The notes below the pieces were generated by a model. It saw nothing but the letters and a program-made list of their open reading frames with translations, searched no databases and was not told the DNA's origin. A program made the position numbers and the translations under genes. This document shows positions 18,691 to 27,365 of a stretch of DNA of 37,435 nucleotides, piece after piece. The stretch lies in contig NZ_KV757583.1 of NCBI RefSeq assembly GCF_001712795.1, positions 1 to 37,435 of the forward strand, read 5' to 3'. Position 1 is the stretch's first letter; the number at the start of each line of letters is the position of its first letter. This DNA comes from Nostoc sp. KVJ20 (GTDB lineage: Bacteria > Cyanobacteriota > Cyanobacteriia > Cyanobacteriales > Nostocaceae).

Positions 18691-18793
18691 AAAATATTTG
18701 TATCAAATTGTAAAAAGGAAAAATGCTCACACTGAACAAATTACTGAGTATATTTACCGGATTTGTCCTTTGTCCTTGGAAAAAGAGCAATAA

Positions 18794-19531
18794 CTAATGA
18801 CTATTTTCTTCGAGTGAGACGATGACAACTGTAATGTTATCGTGCCCTCCGTGGTCTTTGGCAGCCTCAATTAGAGAGATGGCAGCTTTATCAAGCCAAG
18901 GACTATCTTGCAAACAGCTAGCAATCTTTTGCTCAACAAGTTCTTCTGTAAGACCATCACTACATAACAGCAAGCGATCGCCAGCTTTGACATCTAGTGG
19001 TTGTACATCAATCTGATGTAAGTCTTCACGTCCCAAACAGCGGGATAATACATGACGAAAAGGATGTAATCGTGCTTCATCTAAGGTGATGTCACCGATT
19101 TTGATTGCTCGTGCTACCCAAGTGTGGTCTTCTGTTACCTGTTCTAAGTGCGACTCCCGCAAGCGATACAGCCGCGAATCGCCAACATGAGCGCACCAAG
19201 GCGACTCTGGAGCGCGAAAAATCACTGCTACAACCGTTGTCCCCATGTCGGCGCGTTCGGGATGGTTTTGCTGATCCCGCAAAATCGCTTCATTGGCTCC
19301 CCACAAAGCTTGCTCTAGCAATTCTTGAGAAGATTTAGAAGATTCCCAATTTGCTACCAAATACGCCTGAATTTCTCCAGTAGCAATGCGACTTGCTTCC
19401 TCACCTCCGGCATGACCACCCATTCCATCGGCGACGACGAAAAACCGACCTTCTGGGTCGATATAGTAAGCATCCTGATTAGTAGAACGAATAAGTCCCG
19501 GATCGCTAAAACCCGTGAAATTGAGTTTCAT
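18794..19531 (-). CDS. PP2C-type serine/threonine phosphatase
   Basis: A 245-residue metal-dependent (Mn/Mg) PPM phosphatase. The acidic metal-binding motifs are intact: RSTNQDAYYID, VVADGMGGHAGG, AHVGDSRLYRL, LLLCSDGLTEEL and the terminal GGHDNITVVIV. It is soluble, with no regulatory domain. I place the start at the ATG at 19531 (MKLNFTGFSDPG), because the reading frame extended further upstream overlaps the preceding gene and has no family similarity. It lies 17 bases downstream of the ABC1-family kinase gene on the same strand, so the two are very likely co-transcribed. It probably reverses phosphorylation by Hanks-type kinases such as the one at 15856-17409 (inference from family roles). 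Confidence 0.94.
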   Translation of the reverse strand: MKLNFTGFSDPGLIRSTNQDAYYIDPEGRFFVVADGMGGHAGGEEASRIATGEIQAYLVANWESSKSSQELLEQALWGANEAILRDQQNHPERADMGTTVVAVIFRAPESPWCAHVGDSRLYRLRESHLEQVTEDHTWVARAIKIGDITLDEARLHPFRHVLSRCLGREDLHQIDVQPLDVKAGDRLLLCSDGLTEELVEQKIASCLQDSPWLDKAAISLIEAAKDHGGHDNITVVIVSLEENSH

Positions 19532-19548
19532 AATTTTTTTTGCAACAA

Positions 19549-21234
19549 TTAATACATACGATCGTAACGGTCTAGGCGTAAAAGTAGTCGGATCAGGATC
19601 ACTGAGAGCGCCGCTACAATTAAACCAGGCACTAGTGCCCACCATACATAATTGCTAACCACTAAAATCGTAGCTGAAAGTGTGAAACCACTGATTAACA
19701 GAGCATAACTTATTGAGAGTTGAATACTGCTCTGTCGTCGTAGCAGGCGTTCGGTTTCTATAGATCGAACGCGCAAGCGCATATCTCCCTGCTCTAGCTT
19801 CTCCAGTGTATCCTCTAATCTACGTGGTAGACCAAAGGCGGTACTACTTACCTGAGCTGCTTGGCGACTTAATTCGTTCAGAAAGCTATTCCCCTCAGAA
19901 CCATTCATATCGGTCATAAGTTGCATTGCATACGGTTTGGCAACTTCCATAAAGTTAAATTCTGGATCTAAACCCTTGCCTACCCCTTCTAGGGTAGAAA
20001 AGGCTCGCATCACAAAAGTGAAAGTTGCAGGAAATCTAAATGGCTGATTATAAGCTATTTCGTAAAGGTCGTCACTGATTGCCGCGACTGATTGGTTTTC
20101 AAAGGGCTTATCCATGAAATTGTCCAGCATATACTGGACGGAACGCCGGACTGGCCCCATGTCATCGGTTGGGGCGATCGCACCTAAATCGATGAGAGAC
20201 TGCACAACGCGATCGCCATCTTTTTGGGCAATGCCAAACAGTGTTTGCATCAGTCCTTCGCGGATGTTGGACTTAATCCGCCCCATCATCCCGAAATCGT
20301 AGAATATGAGAGCGCCATTTGCACTGACGGCAATATTGCCTGGGTGAGGATCGGCGTGGAAAAAGCCACTATTGAGTAATTGTAGTAAGTAGGCTTGAGC
20401 GCCTTGACGAGCGATCGCTTTTCGATCCAAACCCGCTGCTTCTAAAGCTTCGTATTGGCTAATTTTAATTCCAGGAAGATATTCCAAAGTCAGTACTCTG
20501 GAAGTGGCGTAACGCCAGTATATTCTGGGGACATTCACCCAATCGTAGCCGCGAAAGTTCCGGCGAAAAGTATCGGCGTTACGACCTTCGTTAAGATAAT
20601 CAATTTCTTCCCAAAGAATGCGGCAACATTCTTCGTAAATACCCAACCAATCTCTCCCCCGTCCCCATTTGGGATGGTTTTGAAAGTAGCGGGTAATTCC
20701 CTTGAGAATCTGTAAATCTATTTCAAATAACTTCTTTAGTCCAGGACGTTGCACCTTGACAACAACCGATTCCCCAGTATGTAGCACAGCTTTGTGCACT
20801 TGCCCCAAGCTAGCGGCAGCTAAGGGAATCGGTTCAAAATTATGGAAGAGTTCAGGAATTTTTTTGCCTAGTTCTTTCTCAATGGTCGCTTCTACTTGCT
20901 CATAGCTAAATGCCGGTACTTTGTCTTGTAACTTGGCTAGTTCTTCTACATATTCACCAGGGAATATATCAGCACGGGTAGAAAAAAGTTGCCCAACTTT
21001 GATGAAGGTTGGGCCTAAATCAAGTAGGGTATTGCGAATCCAAACCGCTTGGGTTTTGCGTCTTGCAGCTTGCTTTGCGTCACTCACACCACCCGGATAA
21101 CTCCAAGATTTGTTGTATAGCCAAAGTTTGAACAATAAGGTCAAGACAAAAGACCAAATGTCCACAAAACGCCGTCTGCTAGAGTATTTTTCCCGATTCC
21201 AACGGTATGCCTTCTCTGAATAACCTTGTTCCAT
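19549..21234 (-). CDS. ABC1/AarF/UbiB-family atypical kinase
   Basis: This 561-residue member of the ABC1/ADCK/UbiB protein-kinase-like family has the KxGQ motif (FIKVGQLFSTRAD), the alanine-rich nucleotide loop AAASLGQVH, the conserved lysine in VVVKVQRPG, the catalytic-loop-like FFHADPHPGN and the metal-binding YDFGMMG. Two C-terminal hydrophobic helices (SISYALLISGFTLSATILVVSNYVW and following) anchor it to a membrane. In cyanobacteria and plastids, relatives affect prenylquinone metabolism or act at plastoglobules or thylakoids; the precise role here is unknown. It is followed by the PP2C gene after 17 bases, forming a kinase-like/phosphatase pair. The start ATG at 21234 agrees with the polar N-terminal region of related proteins. 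Confidence 0.92.
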   Translation of the reverse strand: MEQGYSEKAYRWNREKYSSRRRFVDIWSFVLTLLFKLWLYNKSWSYPGGVSDAKQAARRKTQAVWIRNTLLDLGPTFIKVGQLFSTRADIFPGEYVEELAKLQDKVPAFSYEQVEATIEKELGKKIPELFHNFEPIPLAAASLGQVHKAVLHTGESVVVKVQRPGLKKLFEIDLQILKGITRYFQNHPKWGRGRDWLGIYEECCRILWEEIDYLNEGRNADTFRRNFRGYDWVNVPRIYWRYATSRVLTLEYLPGIKISQYEALEAAGLDRKAIARQGAQAYLLQLLNSGFFHADPHPGNIAVSANGALIFYDFGMMGRIKSNIREGLMQTLFGIAQKDGDRVVQSLIDLGAIAPTDDMGPVRRSVQYMLDNFMDKPFENQSVAAISDDLYEIAYNQPFRFPATFTFVMRAFSTLEGVGKGLDPEFNFMEVAKPYAMQLMTDMNGSEGNSFLNELSRQAAQVSSTAFGLPRRLEDTLEKLEQGDMRLRVRSIETERLLRRQSSIQLSISYALLISGFTLSATILVVSNYVWWALVPGLIVAALSVILIRLLLRLDRYDRMY

Positions 21235-21386
21235 ATACTTTGTTTACCGTTGGTTTGCGACCGAATCACTTGGAAGAAAAGACACTCTGATTCCTAAACT
21301 GTTTTTTTCTTAAGTGTCCTTTGTCATTTGTCATTTGTACATAATTTTTGACCAATGACTAATAACCAATGACTAATGACTAAAAT

Positions 21387-21713
21387 TTATGCAGAAGTTC
21401 GGCGATAATGCTGCAATTCTGTTCGTAACAGGGCAATTTCTGCTCTTAATTCGTCAATATCTGCTTGCAAGTCACCGGAATCAGAACTGGTTTGTCTAGT
21501 ACCTGTAGTAGATTGACCAGCATTAGCTGATTCTGCTGCCCGATTTGCCCGTTCTAGGACTTCTTCTGTAAACTGGCGCAGTTGCTCTCTAGCTTCTGCA
21601 TCAAATTTGCCCAGATCGCTCAAAGCATCGGTCAAGGCGACCTCTAAACGCTCATTAACTACTTCTGCCACCGCTCTGCCTACGAAAAAGGCTTGCACAA
21701 GGGGATTACTCAT
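21387..21713 (-). CDS. small coiled-coil protein of unknown function
   Basis: The 108-residue ORF begins [24 protein letters not shown] and ends in a heptad-patterned helix ([25 protein letters not shown]). The middle is an acidic amphipathic region with a Ser/Thr/Gly-rich hinge (about 65-80). I believe this matches a conserved cyanobacterial family, but I cannot name it. No signal or membrane helix is obvious. The 152-base spacer between it and the ABC1 kinase gene contains CAATGACTAA/TTTGTCATTTG repeats, so co-transcription is uncertain. Confidence 0.85.
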   Translation of the reverse strand: MSNPLVQAFFVGRAVAEVVNERLEVALTDALSDLGKFDAEAREQLRQFTEEVLERANRAAESANAGQSTTGTRQTSSDSGDLQADIDELRAEIALLRTELQHYRRTSA

Positions 21714-21809
21714 AAATTTTTGTTACGTTGCACCGCAAGAGAATTATAACTTGCCTGTATGCTTTGCGGCTTCTATTGTAGAGCTAGAAATTTGGCGTTG
21801 GCGATCGCT

Positions 21810-23423
21810 TTATTGATGGCATTCCAGCAACTCTCGATAATATTGCTCTGGTGTACTCGGTAAATAAGTCGTCATTTGCAAAGTTTGTTCCTTCAATTTG
21901 AACCCTTGGGTAATGTTAATCCGGCTGAGGAAATCGATATCGTGGGAAATTACCCAAAGCGCTCCTTGGTAATCATTGATACCTACTACCATTTGTTCAA
22001 CAGTTTCAATATCCAGGTTATTAGTTGGCTCATCGAGAATCAGTAAATCGATTTCTGAGATACTTATCATAGCGATCGCTAACCTTGCCAACTCACCCCC
22101 ACTCAGTATGGAAGCGCTTTTGTGAACGTCATTATATTTAAAAAGGAAGTGTCCCAGTTGTTGACGCAAAAGCTGATAGCTGAGATTAGGATTGGCAGCT
22201 TGCATATTTTCCAAAAGTGTGTATTGGCGATTTACCAATTCGTAGGTTTGATCGAGATATACAGCTTTCATCGCTGGTGTGAGCAAAACCTCACCTGACT
22301 CCAAAACTGCTGTTTGGTTTTCTATCCCCAAAATTGCTTTGACCAAACTCGATTTACCAGAACCGTTTGCGCCGATAATAGCTATGCGATCGCCAGATGA
22401 TATATGCAGTTGAATATTTTGAATCAATAAACGTTCTGATATCCTCAGATTTGCACCCTGGATATTAATTAGATTTCGGCGCTTTTGATTTTTTTCTTCT
22501 AGTTGAATACTCGTGACTTTGGTAGTTTTGACCTTTGTCTCTGCAACCTTTTGATTAGCCTTTGCTACTGCTGCTTCATGTTTCTTCTTCGCAGTTCCGG
22601 TAGACGCTTCAGCTTTAGTTTTAATTAGTCCGGCTGCCATTCTATCAATACTACCATTAAGGAACTTGGCGCGACCGTTACGGTTAGATTGGGCTGCGCG
22701 TTGCTGTTCTTGCATAGCTGTGGCTTGGGTACGTTTGAGTTCCTTTCTAGCGGCTTCGTGCGATCGCAATGCTACCTCTAACTCGATTTCTTTCTGTTCT
22801 CGATAGTGTGAGAAATTACCGCCATATACTTTCACGCCAGCAGGTGTAAGTTCCCAGGTTACATCTGTCACTTGATCTAGGAAAAAAGGCTTATGTGAGA
22901 CAATTACAAAAGCACCGGGAAAATCTTGAAGAAACTGCTTTAAGCTTTCTAGCGCTTCCAAATCCATGTGATTTGTTGGCTCATCAAGTAATAGCAAGTT
23001 TGGTTCTTGAGCTAAACCGATTGCCAGAAATAGTTTAGTAATTTCTCCACCGCTCAAGTTAGTAATTGGTAAAGATAAGTCAAGTGCTGTGTGGAATTGT
23101 GTTTGTAAAATCTCCTCAATCTTCCACCATTCATCAGAGGTAGAAATCAAAAAATTAAGTACTGTATCTGCTGTTATTTCTTGTCTGATAGTGCTGATTT
23201 GTGGCAAATAATAGACAACATCATTACGCCAAACTGAGCCTGTATTAGGGCTAATTTGACCTGTAATTATCTTGAGTAGGGTTGATTTTCCTACACCGTT
23301 GCGACCGACTAAAGCAATGCGATCGCCCGCCTCGATACTCACATGAACTCCTTGAAACAAAGTTCTATCTAAGCTGAGATTATAGGCTAAATTCTCAGCT
23401 ACCAATATTGATTTTTTCGGCAT
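21810..23423 (-). CDS. ABC-F family ATPase (two ABC domains, no membrane domain)
   Basis: Tandem ATPase domains are joined by a charged linker. The first (numbered from the upstream TTG) has Walker A GRNGVGKST (43-51), LSGGE and LLLLDEPTNHMD. A Lys/Glu/Ala-rich linker spans about residues 205-320, and the second domain has GANGSGKSS (354-362), LSGGELARL and LLILDEPTNNLD. With no membrane segments this is an ABC-F protein, a family of ribosome-associated translation factors and ribosome-protection proteins. Whether it confers resistance cannot be read from sequence. I prefer the ATG at 23423 (MPKKSILVAENL) over the in-frame TTG three codons upstream, because GAGAAG stands right before it. It is probably monocistronic. 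Confidence 0.92.
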   Translation of the reverse strand: MPKKSILVAENLAYNLSLDRTLFQGVHVSIEAGDRIALVGRNGVGKSTLLKIITGQISPNTGSVWRNDVVYYLPQISTIRQEITADTVLNFLISTSDEWWKIEEILQTQFHTALDLSLPITNLSGGEITKLFLAIGLAQEPNLLLLDEPTNHMDLEALESLKQFLQDFPGAFVIVSHKPFFLDQVTDVTWELTPAGVKVYGGNFSHYREQKEIELEVALRSHEAARKELKRTQATAMQEQQRAAQSNRNGRAKFLNGSIDRMAAGLIKTKAEASTGTAKKKHEAAVAKANQKVAETKVKTTKVTSIQLEEKNQKRRNLINIQGANLRISERLLIQNIQLHISSGDRIAIIGANGSGKSSLVKAILGIENQTAVLESGEVLLTPAMKAVYLDQTYELVNRQYTLLENMQAANPNLSYQLLRQQLGHFLFKYNDVHKSASILSGGELARLAIAMISISEIDLLILDEPTNNLDIETVEQMVVGINDYQGALWVISHDIDFLSRINITQGFKLKEQTLQMTTYLPSTPEQYYRELLECHQ

Positions 23424-24246
23424 TCTTCTCAAACCTCAATTCGCAAATTATCACCCGCATTTTTCCAAAATCTGCGGGTAGATTAGACACAAAAAAGTAG
23501 CCGTAGACACTTGTCAATCGGTTTATTGTAGATATGAATGATGACAATATTTTTAGTGCATGACTATGTGAAGTAACCCTGTCAAACTAGTTGCGTTTAT
23601 TCTTCGTTGACATTTGTTGCTTTGGTGCAACAGGTGTTTGGTACTACTTCATTTGTGCTATCTCGTTGGAGTTGTGATGAGGTTTGATATTGACTACAGT
23701 GTAACACTAAGGAATTTCGGAAAGCGAGGATGCGATCGCTTTTTCTATTTCCACACTCCCCAGCCTTACTAAAAAGACTTACAGCAGTTTGATTCTGTCT
23801 TAAATACTCTTGTGGGGTAGGCATCTTGCCATTGGTGTCAAGTTAAAGCCTCAGCCCAGATGTCAAGAGACCTTGCGGCATTGCGTCGGTGTCGTCGGCG
23901 AATAGCTTTAACCAAGCTCATATAGGAATCCGGTTTGATTACTGAAAGCATTTGCGTAGGTAGGCAATAGGCAATAGGCAATAGGATTTCAGAAGATTAA
24001 GGTGTACCGAATTTTTTTCAAAAATCAAATATGAGTCCTATAGAACGCTGATGCTCTACTAACCAAGGAATATGTAGTTGTGGGTTTTGCGTAGGCGTAG
24101 CCCGCCGTAGGCATCGTGCGCGATTAAAAAAGTATAAACTGCGGAAAACCATCTCCAGGGAAATACGTTCTAAGGGTTGTTGCAAAGCGACAGCTACATC
24201 AGCACACAAATGCTTATCCGAGCAGAGCAGTATTGGGATGCTCCAG
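23424..24246. other. 823-base spacer with a MITE-like copy
   Basis: The spacer contains an element with inverted ends (23921-24042), a TGTCAAGTTAA motif at about 23836 matching repeats elsewhere, and a GCGTAGGCGTAGCCCG-type dispersed repeat at about 24089-24117. Minus-strand frames at 23597-23824 (75 codons) and 24018-24209 (63 codons) are open but unconvincing. The second has a transposase-like flavour (LEMVFRSLYFF). Confidence 0.5.
23921..24042 (-). mobile_element. MITE-like element, copy 3 (inverted)
   Basis: This 122-base copy in reverse orientation starts TATAGGAATCCGGTTTGATT and ends AAATATGAGTCCTATA. Internally it carries AGGCAATAGGCAATAGG repeats instead of the CCCAGTC run of copy 1. 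It shares the reverse complements of TTTTTGAA and CAGTACACC-like words with the other copies. Confidence 0.6.
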
Positions 24247-24681
24247 TTACAACTGTGGTTGCGATCGCAAGTCTTCTAATACTCCCTGCAAAAATTTACC
24301 CCATTCCGCCGCCAAAGGGATTTCTGTAAACGGAACCCGCACTGAGTTAGTAGATTCGGAAAATAGAAATTCTAATTCTATAGAACGACCTTTTTCCGGT
24401 GGATTCTCTACATCTACTGATTTGTCATCAACTAAAAACTGGATTTGTTTGATATCAAGCAAAGAGAATGTTTCTAGTTTAATCGGCCCTTTAGGCGTGG
24501 GTTTTCCCCAAGTTAGATTATTGCCTTTTTGACCTAGTACGGAATAAATATCATACTTAGCTCGTTCAAATTGCTCTGCCCAGGCGCGATAGGCTTCAAC
24601 TTTTTGATACTCCTTCGAGCCTTGCCAAGCCAACCAGAAAAACATTACTAATAGGGGCAACCACAAAAGACCACGTTCCAT
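24247..24681 (-). CDS. membrane-anchored protein of unknown function
   Basis: The 144-residue ORF has one N-terminal hydrophobic helix (LLWLPLLVMFFWLAW, residues 5-19) and then a soluble alpha/beta-like region ending in AAEWGKFLQGVLEDL. I do not recognise a family. The helix without a cleavage site suggests a membrane anchor rather than a secreted protein. It is divergent from the subtilase gene (24802), sharing a 120-base promoter region. Codon use is normal for the window, including HIP1 at 24261-24268, which supports a real gene. Confidence 0.75.
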   Translation of the reverse strand: MERGLLWLPLLVMFFWLAWQGSKEYQKVEAYRAWAEQFERAKYDIYSVLGQKGNNLTWGKPTPKGPIKLETFSLLDIKQIQFLVDDKSVDVENPPEKGRSIELEFLFSESTNSVRVPFTEIPLAAEWGKFLQGVLEDLRSQPQL

Positions 24682-24801
24682 CGTTTAAAAAAATCCTCAG
24701 TCCTGAGTGAAACTTGTAACTAAAAGTGCAAAATCCACCAACAAGTGATGCAGATAAGTTATGGTAGTGAGCAAACTGGCAAAAAGCGGTGATGAGTTAA
24801 T

Positions 24802-26652
24802 ATGAGAAAACTTATATTATTGTGCTTGTTTGTCATTGGGCTGGGATCTGCCATATTTGGTTTCCTGAATTTTCAGGGATTGGCAGCTAAAGGAGAGTTT
24901 GAGACGATTTTGCTTGATTTTCGGGAAGATATTCCATCATCTGTGGTGGAACAGAATTTGCAAGCGATCGCCAAACAATATAACGTTACACCCCAATTAG
25001 ACAACAAGTTTTCCAAAAAAGATAATGTGTATATTATCAAGGGCGATCGCCAACGGCTCCAAGAACTGAAAAAATCTCAGTTTGCCCAAGCTACAGAATT
25101 CATTGAACCAAACTATATCTACAGCAAGATTCCTCAACCAGGTGAAGCCGCTTGGCTAGGAGAATTTTTAAGACCCCAAGAAAATGAAGAAGCAAGTCCT
25201 TCATTGACTGGCCCCAATGACCAATATTACAGCAAGCAGTGGAACTTGCACAAAATCGGTATTGAAGGCGCATGGAGTCAAACCAAAGGTAGTGGCATCA
25301 CAGTTGCAGTGATTGACACCGGGATTACCAAGGTTCGCGACTTGTATGAGACAAAATTCGTCAAGGGCTATGATTTTGTTAACGATCGAGAAGAAGCCAC
25401 AGACGATAATGGCCACGGTACTCATGTTGCCGGAACTATTGCCCAAGCCACAAATAACAAATATGGCGTAGCTGGAATTGCTTACGAAGCCAGTCTGATG
25501 CCGCTGAAGGTACTCAGTTCTTATGGCGGTGGTACCATTGCCGATATTGCCGAAGCGATTAAATTTGCTGCTGATAAAGGCGCAGATGTGATTAATATGA
25601 GCTTGGGCGGTAGCGGTGAAAGCCAGTTGATGAAACAAGCGATCGAGTATGCCCATAGAAAAGGTGTAGTTATTATTGCCGCAGCCGGGAATGAAAACGC
25701 TAATGGGGCAAGCTATCCAGCCAGATACCCATACGTCATCGGCGTTTCGGCAATTGGCCCAGATGGCGAAAGAGCGCCCTATTCTAACTTTGGTGCAGGG
25801 GTAGATATCTCTGCTCCTGGTGGTAGTGAAGCTGGTAAGATTCTCCAAGAAACCATCGATGAAAAGGGCGAAGGCGTATTTCTGGGCTTCCAGGGTACAA
25901 GCATGGCTGCTCCCCACGTTGCTGGTGTTGCGGCATTAATCAAAGCTGCTGGCATTCAAGAACCAGATGAAGTTTTAAAAGTCCTCAAGCAGTCCGCACG
26001 AGTGATTCAGGATGATGGTTTGAACTATTATGGCGCTGGACAACTCAATGCAGAAGCAGCAGTCAAACTAGCCTTTAGCGGACAAATCAGTTTCCCAGAT
26101 TTCTTTCGGTGGTTACGGGATAGTGGCTATCTTAACCCAGGCTTTTGGATTGATGGTGGTGCGATCGCACTAATACCAAAGATTTTAATGGTAGTTGGTT
26201 CCTATCTGTTGGCTTGGTTTTTACGGGTTTACTTCCCCTTCACTTGGAGTTGGTCTTTATCTAGTGGACTAATAGCTGGCAGTTCTGGGTTATTCTTCCT
26301 CAAGGGAATCTATATTTTTGATCTTCCCCAATGGCCTTTCCGGGTTTTGGGCAGTTCCATTCCCGAACTAGGAAATACCCTCCAGGGAACTGATGCCTTG
26401 AATCCCCTATTTGCTAGTGTACTGATTCCCATTGTGTTAATGGCATTGCTGCTGGGACATCCGAGTTGGAAATGGTTTGCCATTGGTTCAACTTTAGGTG
26501 TAGCAGCGTGCTTAACTATAAGTGCGTTTTTAGATCCGGCAGTTTGGGGATTAGGAAGTGGTAACTTAGCACGCCTCTTCCTAATTGTTAATGCCCTAAT
26601 TTGTTATGGACTTGTTCGTTTAGCATTGAAAAACGAAGAAAAAATAGCATAA
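24802..26652 (+). CDS. subtilisin-like serine protease with a polytopic C-terminal membrane region
   Basis: A 616-residue S8-family protease with an N-terminal signal or anchor (residues 1-29) and a propeptide-like segment (about 33-110, FETILLDFREDIPSSVVEQN...FIEPNYIYSKI). The catalytic domain contains Asp172 (VIDTGI), His205 (NGHGTHVAGT), oxyanion Asn297 (AAGNENA) and Ser367 (GTSMAAPHVAG); the triad is complete. After about residue 425 come four to five hydrophobic helices (e.g. LMVVGSYLLAWFL, LIPIVLMALLLG, LFLIVNALICYGLV). Extracellular subtilases are usually soluble, so a multi-span tail that tethers the protease to the membrane is unusual. It is divergent from the anchored protein at 24247-24681. 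The start is the ATG after GTGATGAGTTAAT. Confidence 0.95.
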   Translation: MRKLILLCLFVIGLGSAIFGFLNFQGLAAKGEFETILLDFREDIPSSVVEQNLQAIAKQYNVTPQLDNKFSKKDNVYIIKGDRQRLQELKKSQFAQATEFIEPNYIYSKIPQPGEAAWLGEFLRPQENEEASPSLTGPNDQYYSKQWNLHKIGIEGAWSQTKGSGITVAVIDTGITKVRDLYETKFVKGYDFVNDREEATDDNGHGTHVAGTIAQATNNKYGVAGIAYEASLMPLKVLSSYGGGTIADIAEAIKFAADKGADVINMSLGGSGESQLMKQAIEYAHRKGVVIIAAAGNENANGASYPARYPYVIGVSAIGPDGERAPYSNFGAGVDISAPGGSEAGKILQETIDEKGEGVFLGFQGTSMAAPHVAGVAALIKAAGIQEPDEVLKVLKQSARVIQDDGLNYYGAGQLNAEAAVKLAFSGQISFPDFFRWLRDSGYLNPGFWIDGGAIALIPKILMVVGSYLLAWFLRVYFPFTWSWSLSSGLIAGSSGLFFLKGIYIFDLPQWPFRVLGSSIPELGNTLQGTDALNPLFASVLIPIVLMALLLGHPSWKWFAIGSTLGVAACLTISAFLDPAVWGLGSGNLARLFLIVNALICYGLVRLALKNEEKIA

Positions 26653-26654
26653 AT

Positions 26655-26806
26655 GGGGAGTGGGGAGTGGGGAATGGGGAATGGGGCATTGGGCATGGGG
26701 CATTGGGCATAGCGCATGAGGAATCAATTTTTATAACTCCTAACTCCTAACTCCTAACTCCTAACTCCTAACTCCTAACTCCCTACTCCCTACTCCCTAC
26801 TCCCTC
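26655..26806. repeat. two heptamer-type tandem repeat runs
   Basis: A GGGGAGTGGGGAATGGGGCAT-type purine-rich run (about 26655-26712) is followed by CTAACTC and CTACTCC runs (about 26737-26805). They lie between the subtilase and the small gene at 26822, which starts just after them. Confidence 0.75.
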
Positions 26807-26821
26807 CCACTCAGCACTCTT

Positions 26822-27055
26822 ATGAGCATTACACTTACAGGTACAATCGAACGCCGTGATATTGGCACAGGCGCATGGGCGTTAGTCACAGAAGAGGGTG
26901 TTACTTACGAAATCCTCAGAGGGGCTGACAAAGACTTACTCAAAGCCGGACAAAAGACAAAAGTTAAAGGAAAGGTGCGCGAAGATATCATGACTACTGC
27001 CATGATTGGCCCTGTCTTGGAGGTCAAATCTTTTGAGGTAATTAGTTCTGATTAG
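26822..27055 (+). CDS. small beta-rich protein of unknown function
   Basis: This 77-residue ORF (MSITLTGTIERRDIGTGAWALVTEEGVTYEIL...) has alternating hydrophobic residues and many Gly/Thr/Val, suggesting a small OB-like barrel (inference). There is no signal or membrane helix. The start is the first ATG after the repeat runs. Its last 14 bases overlap the 3' end of the convergent thioredoxin-like gene. I do not recognise a family name. Confidence 0.8.
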   Translation: MSITLTGTIERRDIGTGAWALVTEEGVTYEILRGADKDLLKAGQKTKVKGKVREDIMTTAMIGPVLEVKSFEVISSD

Positions 27056-27365
27056 CTGTAGAATTCAGAACCTCTTGCAGACGGCTTCTAAACTCCCCTT
27101 TGGGATGACCTCCTTTTACCTCACCCACAATCTTAAATTCCCCGTCTGGAGAATTGCAGAGGATATAAGTAGGCCATCCCATTTCTGATTTATCGGGATA
27201 TTGAGTTAATAAAATCTTGCGATACTTGCGGTAAGCAGTTGTATCTTGCATCTTTACATCGATAAATTCTAAACCCAGTTCTTCTACCACCTTTTTGTCA
27301 TAAAAAGACATTTTGTGGCAGATGCCGCATTCTTCTGAAGAGAACTTAATCACAGCTAAACTCAT
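27042..27365 (-). CDS. thioredoxin-like protein with CGIC active site
   Basis: The 107-residue protein has a thioredoxin-fold pattern: an N-terminal beta strand (LAVIKFSS), a CGIC redox motif (Cys13, Cys16) at the start of the first helix, the cis-proline region GWPTYILC, and a final strand and helix (FKIVGEVKGGHPKGEFRSRL). Both active-site cysteines are present, so it can be redox active; its partner is unknown. Cys-Gly-Ile-Cys differs from the classical CGPC and may shift the redox potential. It is convergent with, and overlaps by 14 bases, the small gene at 26822-27055. Confidence 0.85.
   Translation of the reverse strand: MSLAVIKFSSEECGICHKMSFYDKKVVEELGLEFIDVKMQDTTAYRKYRKILLTQYPDKSEMGWPTYILCNSPDGEFKIVGEVKGGHPKGEFRSRLQEVLNSTANQN

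Noticed and set aside
18168..18793. NtcA box near nblA
   Set aside because: Only near matches such as GTA-N8-TAA (about 18700) were found; no clean GTA-N8-TAC, so no site is claimed.
23597..23824. 75-codon minus-strand frame (MPTPQEYLRQNQ...)
   Set aside because: It has a plausible start but a weak ribosome binding site and no recognised similarity. It could be real, but I cannot support it.
25201..25917. 238-codon minus-strand frame inside the subtilase gene
   Set aside because: It is a shadow of the protease, whose catalytic triad is in the plus-strand frame.
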